Of a DNA stretch of 64,000 nt, positions 11,670 through 22,300 are shown piece by piece. Origin of the DNA: Metamycoplasma phocicerebrale (GTDB lineage Bacteria > Bacillota_I > Bacilli_A > Mycoplasmatales > Metamycoplasmataceae); assembly GCF_003383595.3 (NCBI RefSeq), contig NZ_CP033058.2, positions 1 to 64,000 on the forward strand. The letters are read 5' to 3'. The notes under the pieces are model-generated. The model had not been told where the DNA came from. It worked only from the letters and a program-made list of their open reading frames with translations, and ran no database searches. The stretch's first letter is position 1; each line of letters begins with the position of its first letter. The position numbers were made by a program, and so were the translations under genes.

Positions 11670-12371
11670 ATGGAAAAAATTTTAGAAATAATCAACTTAA
11701 AAAAAATTTTCCCGAAAACTGATAGAGGAATAAAGGGAATAAATTTTAGTGTTAATAAAGGTGATTTTCATGCATTTATTGGGGAAAATGGTGCCGGTAA
11801 AACTACAACAATTAAATCAATTATCGGAGCTTATTGTAGGTATGATGGTTCAATAATAATAAACAACATAAATGTTAAAAATGCTGAAGCAAAATCTATT
11901 ATTGGATATGTACCAGAAGTAGCCGTATTTCCAAAAGATTTTAGTGTTTTTGATTATTTATATAATCTTTCAATATTGTCAAACATTCCAAAAGAGGAAG
12001 CAAAAAACAAAATAAATGAATATTTAAAAAAATTTGGAATATTTGATTTATTAAAGGAAAGACCATACACTTTTTCATCTGGACAAAAGAAAAAAGTTTT
12101 ATTAATACAAGCACTACTTCACAATCCTAAATTATTAATTTTAGATGAGCCCGCTGCAAATTTAGACCCAACTGCAAGGTATGAATTATTTTCTTTATTA
12201 CAAAAATTAAATAAAGAAGGAATTACAATTGTTATTAGTTCACACGTTTTATCAGAAATTGATAAATATGTAAATTCAGTTACATTAATACATAATGGCA
12301 ATATCTTATATACTGGCAAAAAAAATAAACCATTAGAAAGCTTATTCTATGAAAAAGTTATTTCTGTTTAG
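11670..12371 (+). CDS. ABC transporter ATP-binding protein
   Basis: The 233-residue nucleotide-binding subunit for the preceding permease. Walker A is GENGAGKTT (about residues 38-46), the signature motif is FSSGQKKKV (an unusual form of LSGGQ with Ser for Gly), Walker B is LLILDEPAANLDP and the switch His lies in ISSHVLSE. Short length and lack of a regulatory domain fit the ABC-2 exporter class. The ATG comes two bases after the permease stop. The last 23 bases also encode the start of the next lipoprotein in another frame, so translation of the two is likely coupled. Confidence 0.92.
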   Translation: MEKILEIINLKKIFPKTDRGIKGINFSVNKGDFHAFIGENGAGKTTTIKSIIGAYCRYDGSIIINNINVKNAEAKSIIGYVPEVAVFPKDFSVFDYLYNLSILSNIPKEEAKNKINEYLKKFGIFDLLKERPYTFSSGQKKKVLLIQALLHNPKLLILDEPAANLDPTARYELFSLLQKLNKEGITIVISSHVLSEIDKYVNSVTLIHNGNILYTGKKNKPLESLFYEKVISV

Positions 12372-13326
12372 TATTTCTTTGATATTGCCATTAACAACTA
12401 TAAGTTGTATAAATACAACGTCAAAAGAAAGAAAAGAAAAAAAAATTAGAGAATCTCTAAGCTCAAATTTATATATTAAAGAAATGTTAAATGTTTTTTC
12501 TAACAATGACATTAATAAAAAATCTATTTATGTTTCTCAACAAGAAAACAAATCTAATTCTAAAATTAATGAACTTAGATATGCTTTTGTTTTTTATCCG
12601 CCTTTTATAATTGATGCAATTAATAAAAACCCTGATTATAAATTTTTAGCTAAAAAAAGTAAAGATGCAATTCAAAAAACCCTTTCCCAAGATTGGTATT
12701 GGAGTTTAATGAATATAGATAAATTTAATTTTAATTTTAATCCTTATGGTGATAGATACAAGAATTTTAAAAAAGAGGAAGAGTGGTTTGAAAATGTTAA
12801 AAGAACTTTTGGTACTTTAATTATGAATATCAAAAACCCTCGTCCAGAAAAATTAATCAATATTCAATATAAAGAAAATTTAAAAGTGGCTCCCTTCAAT
12901 GTTTATAGTGATAAAGAAATATATTATTTAGTTTATGATGGCAATAAAGCAATCAAAATATGAAAATACAAAGAAAACGGAGAAATTAAATACCAAATTG
13001 TTCCAGATTTATTAGTTTTTAACAATCCAAGCAATGAAAAATCAATAAATATTGAAAGCTTGCTAGAAAATTTGGAAAGCAAAATTTTTGAAAAAAGAAT
13101 TAGTCATTTTGAAGCACAATACAAAAAAAACAAAGAAGATGCAAAAGCTTTTGGAGAAGAATTTAATGAAGAAGAATTTTTAAAAAGATATCTGGATAAG
13201 TTCTATATGAAATTTCAAGAAAAATTTCAATATAATGGTTTCCTTCATGAAGTTTTAAATGAAATCAATAAAGATTATTTAAAAGTATATCGTTTTAGTA
13301 TGAGGTCAATTTATGAAAAAAAATAA
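12349..13326 (+). CDS. Lipoprotein 1 of the ABC operon
   Basis: A 325-residue protein with a lipoprotein signal peptide: MKKLFLFSISLILP followed by lipobox TTISC, with the lipidated Cys at residue 20. The mature part is charged and predicted outside the membrane. I do not recognise a Pfam family. It shares with the next two lipoproteins a Trp-rich core (here DWYWSLMNIDKFNFNFNP, near residues 123-140), so the three look like tandem paralogues. It overlaps the ATPase gene by 23 bases and the next gene by 14. It may be a substrate-capturing or structural partner of the transporter. Confidence 0.85.
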
Positions 13327-14119
13327 AAATTTATTATTATTTTCTACAGCAATATCTATTCTACCAACTGCTTTGCTTTCAATTTCTTGTATTAACGATT
13401 CTTTAAATAAAAATTTAAAAAGACCAGATGGATTTGAAGTTATCAATAATCTTGATAATCCTGAAAAAGAAAAAACAGATAAAATTATTAATAATTTATT
13501 AAATATTAATTTTAGAAAAAATGAGTTTAAAAAAATAGAATTTATAAAATCTCAAAACCAAGAAGAAAAATTAAAAAAAGAAATAAAAGACATATCACAA
13601 AAATATAAAAAAAATTCAACAGAAGAAAACTTAAAGCTATTATTTAGTTTTTATTCAAAAAATTGACTTTTTATTTTAAAAAATATTAAAAATTTTGAAT
13701 GAAGTTTTTTAGAATGGTGAAAGTTTCCCGAAACAGCAGAAGCAAAACATAGTCAAGAATTTATAAATAAACTTAATGATTTAGATGAACCAAAAAATGT
13801 TGCTTTTTTAAATAATAATTTAGATCAATTAAAAGAAGGCGATGAATCGAGCCATTCAAAAAATGGAATATTTTATCTAAAAAAAGAAAAATTTATTTTT
13901 AGGTTCATTATAAATAGCAATGGTAAAGGAATTAATTTTGATAAAATTATTTATTTTAATAAATCAAGAACTAAAAAAATATCTATTAGACTTATTTCAA
14001 ATATTATTCATAATGGATTAATTCATAAAAATCAGCAAGGTTATGATGACTTTGAAAAAAATATTATAAATAATTACAGTTATCCATCTATAGGATTTTT
14101 ATTAGCAAAGGATAAATAA
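13313..14119 (+). CDS. Lipoprotein 2 of the ABC operon
   Basis: A 268-residue lipoprotein with signal MKKNKNLLLFSTAIS and lipobox LLSISC. Several TGA(Trp) codons cluster in a core beginning NWLFILKNIKNFEWSFLEWW, which aligns by eye with the Trp-rich core of the flanking lipoproteins. A standard-code reading would cut it to 117 residues at 13664. It overlaps lipoprotein 1 by 14 bases and lipoprotein 3 by one base, consistent with one polycistronic message. No known domain is recognised. Confidence 0.8.
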
Positions 14120-15048
14120 TGAAAAAAAATAAAATATTACTATTTAGTTCAATAGGTTCTTTATTAACTTTACCCATTATAACTATGTCATGCAATATAA
14201 AAATTGATTCAAAAAATGATAATGAAAAAAAAATAAATCTTCACAATATTGCAAATATAAATGATATTGAAGCAAAATGAAATAATTTTTTAAAATATGA
14301 ATATATTAATAAATTATTAAATATAGCTTTTAAAGGAAATGAACAAAAAATTAATAATTATATTAATAAACAAAAAAATATAGATAATTCTTATTTTACA
14401 AATATAAAAGATTACTTATATTACAGCAGTAATACCACTTCGATTATTAAAAGCGATGATAAAAAAGGATTTTTTAGTAAAAAAGTTATTGGCAAAGAAA
14501 AGTATAGCCAATTACTAGATAATTTATACCAAGAAAACTGATTATGATTTTTATTTAATTTAAATAAATTTACTTTTGCTTATTTTCCTTCTTATAATCA
14601 GTTTGAGGCCCCTCTAGAAAAGCTAAGTGTGGACACTCAAAAAGATTCATTAGATTTAGGAGGTTTTAACCATCCAAAAACAAATGAAGCCATTCAATTT
14701 GTGGAACTTAAAGAACCTGATAACAGTTATCAAAAAAAATCAGAATTTTTTATTTTAACTAAACAGGGAATAATATTAAGATTAAGCATTACCACTAATT
14801 TTAAAGATGAAGATAATAATTTAATTCCTGAAGATCTTCAAAAAACTAAAATTTCTATTTTTACATATTCTTATATATATCCTTTAATATACCAAAATGA
14901 AACAAATTTAAAACGTTTTGATTTGTCTAATTATGTTCATGCCTGAAAACTTTTTTCTAAAGGCAATAGGACTAAAAAAATTTTATTTGATGATGATTTT
15001 GGCGGCGAACCCTTAAGATTTACAATTGTTGATATAGATACAAAATAA
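14119..15048 (+). CDS. Lipoprotein 3 of the ABC operon
   Basis: A 309-residue lipoprotein with signal MKKNKILLFSSIGSLLTLP and lipobox ITMSC. It contains the paralogue core NWLWFLFNLNKFTFAYFP (near residues 140-157), read through TGA codons as Trp, and a C-terminal part rich in beta-type residues ending RFTIVDIDTK. It starts within the stop of lipoprotein 2 and ends the operon at a bidirectional terminator. No function is recognised beyond the association with the ABC transporter. Confidence 0.8.
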
Positions 15049-15080
15049 AAGCACTAACATTTGCAGTGCTTTTATTTTTT
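15048..15080. terminator. Bidirectional terminator between convergent genes
   Basis: The arms AAAGCACT (15048-15055) and AGTGCTTT (15065-15072) form an 8-bp stem. T-rich sequence follows to the right and A-rich sequence lies to the left, so it can serve both the lipoprotein operon and the convergent small lipoprotein gene. Confidence 0.75.
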
Positions 15081-15390
15081 ATTTTAATTTGTCTAATATT
15101 TCTTCTGCTGATTTTAATATTTTTTCCAAAGCATCGGCTGCTCTTTTATAATCTTCTTCTGTAATGTTTTTTGATTCTGAAATTTCTTTTTTGATTGCGC
15201 TAAAACCTTTTGCAATAATTTCTTTTTGATCTTTAGGAAGTTTTGAGTTTTGTATTTTATCCTCTAATTTTTTAACAAGGTTTTCATAGCGTTTTTGTTC
15301 TGGTTTGGTACAAGAAATAGCTGCCAAAGGCAAAGCTACTGTTGTCAACAAGCCTAGTGAAGAAATTCAAATTTTTTTTGTCTTTTTCAT
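15079..15390 (-). CDS. Small coiled-coil lipoprotein
   Basis: A 103-residue lipoprotein. Reading a TGA as Trp (KKIWISSLG) places the start at the ATG at 15390, giving a proper signal peptide that ends in the lipobox LAAISC. The mature part of about 77 residues is almost entirely charged amphipathic helix (KRYENLVKKLEDKI, DALEKILKSAEEIL), a likely coiled coil. Its size and helical pattern resemble one repeat of the helical arrays seen in the surface nuclease at 47259-49199. It converges with the ABC operon. Confidence 0.8.
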
Positions 15391-15486
15391 TCTGTTTCCT
15401 TTTTTTGTGTCTAAATACGCACACCTAAATTATAACTTAACTGTATTAAAAATAAAAGTTGTAATAAATAATTAAACAAAACATAG

Positions 15487-17313
15487 TTATTTTTTAAAAA
15501 TTTTATTTCCTAATTTAATATATTCCTCTACCTTATAATCTAATATACTAAAAGCTTTTTCATATATGCTTTTATCATATATGTCAACTCCTGCTTCTTT
15601 TAATATAGCAGCAGGTCAATCCTTATCGCCTGCAGATAAAAATTTATTTACATAATTTTTAAGTGCATTTTCACCATCTTGTTTGTATTTTTGGAAAAAT
15701 ACATTTGCAACTATATATCCTAAGGCATATTTATAAACATAAAAATAATAATAAAAATGAGGCACAATAACACTATAAACATTTATTGCATCCCCAATTT
15801 TTGGTTCAACATCACTTATAGTATATTTTTTAGCTATATCAACATATAATTTTTCAATTTCTTCATATGAATTCAATGGCTCATCCTTGTCAATTCTATT
15901 ATATAATTCATATTCATAATTTGATCATTGAGTTTGGCGCAAAACTGTTCCTATAAAGTCACCAATACTTTCATTTATTAAAAAGAATTTTTCTTCATCA
16001 CTTTTTGCCTTTGATATTAGATAGTCATTTAATAATAATTCATTAAATATAGAAGCAATTTCGGCTAGAAAAATTGTATATTGACTTCTAAACACGCTTT
16101 GATTCTTATCTGAATAATAAGAATGCATTGAATGGCCCATTTCATGACATAGTGTATTTACAGAATTAATTGTATTATCTCAATTCATTAAAATATACTT
16201 TTTATTCAACCCGTAAGATTCACCGATTGAATAAGCTCCTGATCTTTTTGATGGTACATTCATATAATCAATTCATCTTTCATTTATTGCTTGTTCAACA
16301 ATTTTAGGATATTCATAAGGCATAACTGAAGTTATTTTTTTTAATATATTTTGCCCTTCTTTGACAGTATATTTATTTTTTACTTTTACTAGGTCTACAG
16401 CCCCATCTCAAAGCTCAAACTTTTTATTAAATTTAATTTCAAAAAATTTCTTATGGGCTTTTCAATACTTTTGAAAAATATTTAAATTTTCTTGAACGCT
16501 AGAATAAATAATTTGTAATAAGGTTTTATCTACTTTATCTCCAGATAATATTGAATCTAATGACGAAGAATATTTTCTATGCAAAGCATTAACCGATATT
16601 TCTTTTATATGTTGGTAAAGCAATTTAGCTAAACTTTGTTTATGCTTTAAAAAACCACCAGCATAATTAAAATAAGTTTGTTTTCTAACTAACTCATCTT
16701 TATTTTTCATTAATTGAGGCCTGGTGCCTTCAGTAATTTCATATTTTTTGCCTCATTTATCATGAGCAAAACCATATTCTATTTCACTATCTGTCAATAT
16801 TCCAAATATTTCTTCTACATTTGGATTACCATGAGCTGTACTAGTTAAATACAACTCTACATTATCATCTAATTTATGGTCTAATTCCTCCAATATTGCT
16901 TCCATATCTTTTTTTATTTCTTTTAAATCTGGTTTTTGAATTCAATTTTTTATTTTTTCTTTATTTTTTGCAATTCTATTTATTTCAGAACCAAAAAGTT
17001 TAGAATAATTGGCTTTTTCTGATTCAAATTCTGAAATTAATTTATTAACATTATGGCTAACTACATTTGTGTTTAATTTGTTTGATAAATAATTACTTAT
17101 TTTATTCGATAAAATAATCATTTTTTCATCTAATTTAATTGATTTACAATATTTTTCAAAAGATTCATATTTTGAATCCTTAATTTCTATTTGTTGAGCA
17201 AACAAATTAAAATATTCTTTTTTTAATTCTTCGTAAGAATTGCTTCCTAGAATATCTTCTAAATCAAAACGATACTCTTGTTCTATATCTTCATATTTTT
17301 CATATTTTTTCAT
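15487..17313 (-). CDS. pepF: Oligoendopeptidase F
   Basis: PepF is an M3-family zinc metallopeptidase that degrades oligopeptides of roughly 6-20 residues in the cytoplasm. The 608-residue length is normal. The zinc site HEMGH (residues 390-394) lies in [16 protein letters not shown], and the N-terminal DLEDIL segment is typical. At least five TGA(Trp) codons split it under the standard code. An AAGGAG site precedes the ATG. It follows apt by 42 bases on the same strand, so the two may be cotranscribed. Amino-acid auxotrophic mycoplasmas depend on such peptidases for peptide-derived amino acids. Confidence 0.95.
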
Positions 17314-17355
17314 TTGTTCTCCTTTATTTATATAAAAAATAAGGCTAAATTAACC

Positions 17356-17877
17356 TTATTCAATATCTTGTTTGTCTAAGAAAATTAAGCTTTTAACTTC
17401 GCAATTCAATTTTTGTCTTGCATCAAAACCGTCCAATTCCATTAAAACAATAATTCTTAATATTTCAACTCCTTGATCGGTTAATAATTTTGTTATTGCT
17501 TGCAATGTTCCGCCAGTAGCCAAAACATCATCAATAATAACTGCCTTTTGCCCTGGCTTTACTAAACCTTTTTGAATTTCAAGTATTGATCTGCCATATT
17601 CCAAACCATATGCGCAACTAATCACTTCTCCAGGCAATTTACCTTTTTTTCTAACCATAATAAATGGTTTTGACAGTTTGGCTGCTACTGGGGTTCCAAA
17701 CAAAAACCCTCTAGCATCTGGGCCTACAATAATATCAGCATCAGTTGCTCATTCGGCCATTTTATTAATTGTATAATTTAAAGCTTTCCCGTTCGCTAAT
17801 AAAAGTGAAATGTCCTTAAATTTAACACCTGGCTCTGGAAAATCCATAACTGTTCTTATATATTTTTTTAATTCCAT
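17356..17877 (-). CDS. apt: Adenine phosphoribosyltransferase
   Basis: Apt converts adenine and PRPP to AMP, a purine salvage step mycoplasmas need because they cannot make purines de novo. The 173-residue protein has the N-terminal FPEPGVKFKDISLLL, GPDARGFLFG and the PRPP-binding loop AVIIDDVLATGGT. A TGA read as Trp (MAEWATDAD) extends it to the ATG at 17877, giving normal length. It links functionally to mtnN, which releases adenine. Confidence 0.95.
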
Positions 17878-17968
17878 GACTTAAATATTATAAATAATTT
17901 TTAATTATTAAAAACACTATTGCAATTATATTATTAATTATCTAAATTTCCATTTATTCAATTCTAAA

Positions 17969-19357
17969 TTAAATTAAATTTTTTATTGCTTGAATTCATC
18001 CATCAATTTCAGCAATTTTACCCTCGATATCAGCATCCTTTTTATGGTATTCATCTTCAATGCTTGCTCGTTTTTTAAGATCAACAAAATCTTTATAAAT
18101 TTTTTCCAAAAATTCAACTGCTTCTTTAAGTTTTAAATGATCGATTCCGGCCTCATAAATTTTGTTTTTAGCTATATTATAACCATCAATAATAGAATTT
18201 CATTTACTAATAAAGCTTTGTTCTATTGCTTCTAATCTTTCGTGCGCTTTATTGATTATATTATTACTTCAATCTGAAAGTCATGCTTTCAATCTGCCCA
18301 ACTCTGCATTTATTCTATACACAGTTTTATTGCTTTCAGTGTTATATTTATCATATAAAGCTTGAGCGCTTCTTCTTTCTTCAAGTAAAATATCAAGCTC
18401 TCTTTTAATAGAATCATATTTTCTACTATTTCATGCTTCGCTAAGATTATCAACTTTAATTTCTAAATTTGTATATGAATTTATTATTTCTTCAATAATT
18501 TGCATAGATCTTTCTTTTTCAAATTCAATTTGTTTTTTTATTTTTTTTATTTTTTCATCAATTTCAGTAATTTTATCCTCGATATCAGCATCCTTTTTAT
18601 GGTATTCATCTTCAATGCTTGCTCGTTTTTTAAGATCAACAAAATCTTTATAAATTTTTTCCAAAAATTCAACTGCTTCTTTAAGTTTTAAATGATCGAT
18701 TCCGGCCTCATAAATTTTGTTTTTAGCTATATTATAACCATCAATAATAGAATTTCATTTACTAATAAAGCTTTGTTCTATTGCTTCTAATCTTTCGTGC
18801 GCTTTATTGATTATATTATTACTTCAATCTGAAAGTCATGCTTTCAATCTGCCCAACTCTGCATTTATTCTATACACAGTTTTATTGCTTTCAGTGTTAT
18901 ATTTATCATATAAAGCTTGAGCGCTTCTTCTTTCTTCAAGTAAAATATCAAGCTCTCTTTTAATAGAATCATATTTTCTACTATTTCATGCTTCGCTAAG
19001 ATTATCAACTTTAATTTCTAAATTTGTATATGAATTTATTATTTCTTCAATAATTTGCATAGATCTTTCTTTTTCAAATTCAATTTGTTTTTTTATTTTT
19101 TTTATTTTTTCATCAATTTCAGTAATTTTATCCTCGATATCAGCATCCTTTTTATGGTATTCATCTTCAATGCTTGCTCGTTTTTTAAGATCAACAAAAT
19201 CTTTATAAATTTTTTCCAAAAATTCAACTGCTTCTTTAAGTTTTAAATGATCGATTCCGGCCTCATAAATTTTGTTTTTAGCTATATTATAACCATCAAT
19301 AATAGAATTTCATTTACTAATAAAGCTTTGTTCTATTGCTTCTAATCTTTCGTGCGC
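17969..19357 (-). pseudogene. Out-of-frame C-terminal tail of the giant coiled-coil gene
   Basis: This stretch has one open frame of about 463 codons on the minus strand, ending TAA at 17969-17971, but no start codon with a ribosome site. It encodes two full and one partial copy of a 185-residue unit (DADIEDKITEIDEKIKKIKK and SYTNLEIKVDNLSEAW are markers) that also ends the adjacent giant protein. The giant ORF enters it in the wrong frame because CGCTTTTTATTG at 19356-19367 has two more T's than the matching CGCTTTATTG in the other copies. Removing two T's would fuse the tail to give about 2456 residues. It is either a disabled extension or an off state of a length-variable gene. Confidence 0.75.
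18022..19357. repeat. Perfect 555-bp tandem repeat, about 2.4 copies
   Basis: Units run 18022-18576, 18577-19131 and a partial third from 19132 to about 19357. Matching landmarks (CCTCGATATCAGC at 18022, 18577 and 19132) are exactly 555 bases apart. By eye the copies are identical until the third meets the diverged end of the giant gene. A period of 555 is 185 codons, so gain or loss of whole units preserves the frame. A more diverged half-unit continues to about 19597 inside the giant CDS. Confidence 0.92.
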
Positions 19358-22300
19358 TTTTTATTGATTATATTATTGGTTCAATTTGAAAGTCATGATT
19401 CCAATTTATCTAATTTTTCATTTATTTCCCTATTTTTTCTATTCTCTTTAGTATTGAATTTATCATATAAAGCCTGAGCACTTCTTCTTTCTTCAAGTAA
19501 AATATCAAGCTCTCTTTTAATAGAATCATATTTTCTACTATTTCATGCTTCGCTAAGATTATCAACTTTAATTTCTAAATTTGTATATGAATTTTTTACA
19601 TCTTGTATAAGTTTTTTTATTTCGCTTTTTTTAATTTCAGTTTGTAATTTAGCTTTTAAATTTTTAATTAATAATTCGATATCAGCTATATCGGTTGTTA
19701 TTTCCGAATCTATTTCATGGTATTCTTTTGCGTTTGCAGCAGTCTTGATTTGTTCTGCTTTATTTTGAGCTGTTTCTAAAGCGATAATAGCATCTTTTAT
19801 TTTTTGAACATTATTTCCACTATCTTTTTCAAGATCTTTAGCAGTTTTATATTCTTCTTTCTTGAATTTAATATATAATGCATCATATTCTTCTTTTATG
19901 GCTTTTGCCTTATTTTTAGCATTTTGAATAGAGTTTTTTGAATCATTTAAAAGACTATTTAATTTATCTAATTGTTCTTTAATTCTAGGTATACCTTGAT
20001 TTTTTGTATTATTATTGTTATCATATACACTTTTAGCACTAGTAATTGTTGTTTCTAAAGTCCCAATGTTTGAATTTATAGAATTATATTTATCTTTAGT
20101 ATCAAGAGCGTCTTTTTTAGGTTTTAAATCTTTATATGCATCTTCTAAAGCCTTAATAACACCAGTAATTCTTTCTTCTTCTGATTTTTGAGCCTCTTCT
20201 AAAGTTTTATTAAGTCTTGTTAATTCTGTTTTTATATTATTTAATAAAGCTTCTGCTTCGGTAACTTTAGAAGAATAGTGTTTATTTGAAGCGTTAGTTT
20301 TTACCGCTGTGGTATCGGTTTGGATTTTTTCTAATTTTGTAATAACGCTTTGCAATTTAGAAATTTCTTTAGAGTTTAAAGCTTCTATAATTTCTAAATT
20401 AAGTGAAGCAAAAGCATCTTGTTGAACCTTTAAGGCATCAACAATTTCTCTTTTATTTCTTTCATTTTCCTCATTTAATGTTCTATAAGTTTCTGTTGAT
20501 TGATCAGTTAAAGTTTTTAAATTATCCAAGGTGGTTTTTAAAACTGGATGTTTAGTATTTTTTTCAATATTTTCTGCATTATGTTTTGCAATTGCAGTAG
20601 TATTTTTTTGATTTAAATCAAGTAATTTTAAATCTAAATCATCAATGTTGCCTTGAGCATTTTTTGCTGCTTCCTTATATTGTTTTAATTCTACAATTAT
20701 TCTATTTAATTCAGTTTTAAGAGCTTCTACTCTAGCATCTTCACCTTTTGCTTTTTCTAAGTCTTCTTTAATTTTTTCAATCTTTGTATTTATTTCATTA
20801 ATTAAAGTTTGAGAATCTTCGACATATTTATTATATTTATTAACAGTTGCTAAATTTTTAGCAGCTTCTGCTTTTTGCAACGCCTCTTTTAGAGCATCTA
20901 AAGCAAATTGTAATTTAGTTGAATCTTCTCCTGCATTTTGAGCTAATGTAAACACATCTTGTTTTTTATTATTAGCTTCATTATAGCTATTTTCGGTAGC
21001 TTCTTTTTTAGTGTCTCTTTCTTGAGTTTTTGTTGTTTTAGTTTGTTGTGCTGCTTTAATAGTAGTATCTAGAGCATTTAGTTTTTCAGGAACAGAAACT
21101 TTATCTTTATATTTATCTTTATTATATTTATCATAGGTTAATGTAGCCTTAGTAATTTCTGTTTCTAATAATGGAAGTTTTGTAGTTAATTCATCAACAC
21201 CTAATAAATTATTCACTTCTGAAACTAAATTTTGTAATACTAAAGTAGCATCTTCTATTTCTTTAGCAATTTTCCCATCTAATTTATCAGTAATTTCAGT
21301 TAATTTATTTGTAATTTCAATTAATTTATTTTCTGCTGTTTCTTTAGATTTTGAATCGCCTTTTTCATCCGCTTTATTTTTAGCTTGTTCTAAGGCTTGT
21401 TTTGCTTTTTCAAGAGCTTCTTTCGCTTCTTCTAATTTAGTTTTATCGGTTCCAGCATTGTCAGCTTTTTCAAGAGCATCTTTGGCTTTTTCTAATGCTT
21501 TATCTAGCGCTTCTTTAACTTCTTTTTCATTATTTTTTTGAATATCTTCTAAGTTTTTTTTGTAAGCATTATAGCCATTTAATTCAGCTTCTAAGGCATC
21601 TAATGCTTGTTTAAGTTCTAGAATTGATTGATTTTTGGCTATATTGTGTTCATTAAATTTAGATTGAGATAATCCGTGTTGAGCTTCCAATTTGGTAAGA
21701 GCTTCTTTTAATTTGTCTATATTATTTGAATTATTTGTAGCATCTTCTTTAGCGGTATGCAATTTATCTTTTGCTTCTTCTAATTCAGTTTTAACTTGCT
21801 CCATTCTATTAGTTTCAGCATTTAATTCATGATCTACTTCATCTTTTTTATCAGAAACATTTTTTAATAACTCTTTAGCTTTATCTGTTTGAGTTTTATA
21901 ACCCTTAGGTTCAATTTCAGAAACTAAAGCTTCTAATTTAGTTTTTAAATCGTTAAGTTTTGATAATGATGATTGTAAGTCGTTTTTATTTTTATTTGAA
22001 ATAGCACTATCAGCTTCATTTAATGAAGTTTGAGTTTCTATTTCTAAAGCTTTAACTTTATCTTCTATAGTTTTCTTAGAATTTGCAATTTCTGTTTCTT
22101 TAGTTTGTTTTAAAATTGTAGCTTCATCATATTTTTGTTTAAATGCTTTATATTCTGTTTTAACGTTTTGAGTTTTATCTATATCCGCTATGTTAGTATT
22201 AGGAGTTGCCTCTTGAATTTTTTGAATTAATTCATCTAATTTTTGTTGTTGTTCGTCTAAGCCTTGAGCATTATTAAGGTTTTGAATAGCTGCTTCTAAT

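Noticed and set aside
18500-19246. Two identical plus-strand 63-codon ORFs, very Phe-rich
   Set aside because: They are antisense to the 555-bp coiled-coil repeats and identical only because the repeats are.
17969-19366. The 555-bp tandem repeats as a CRISPR array or origin iterons
   Set aside because: The period is a multiple of three, copies encode one continuous helical frame, and there are no short repeats separated by unique spacers.
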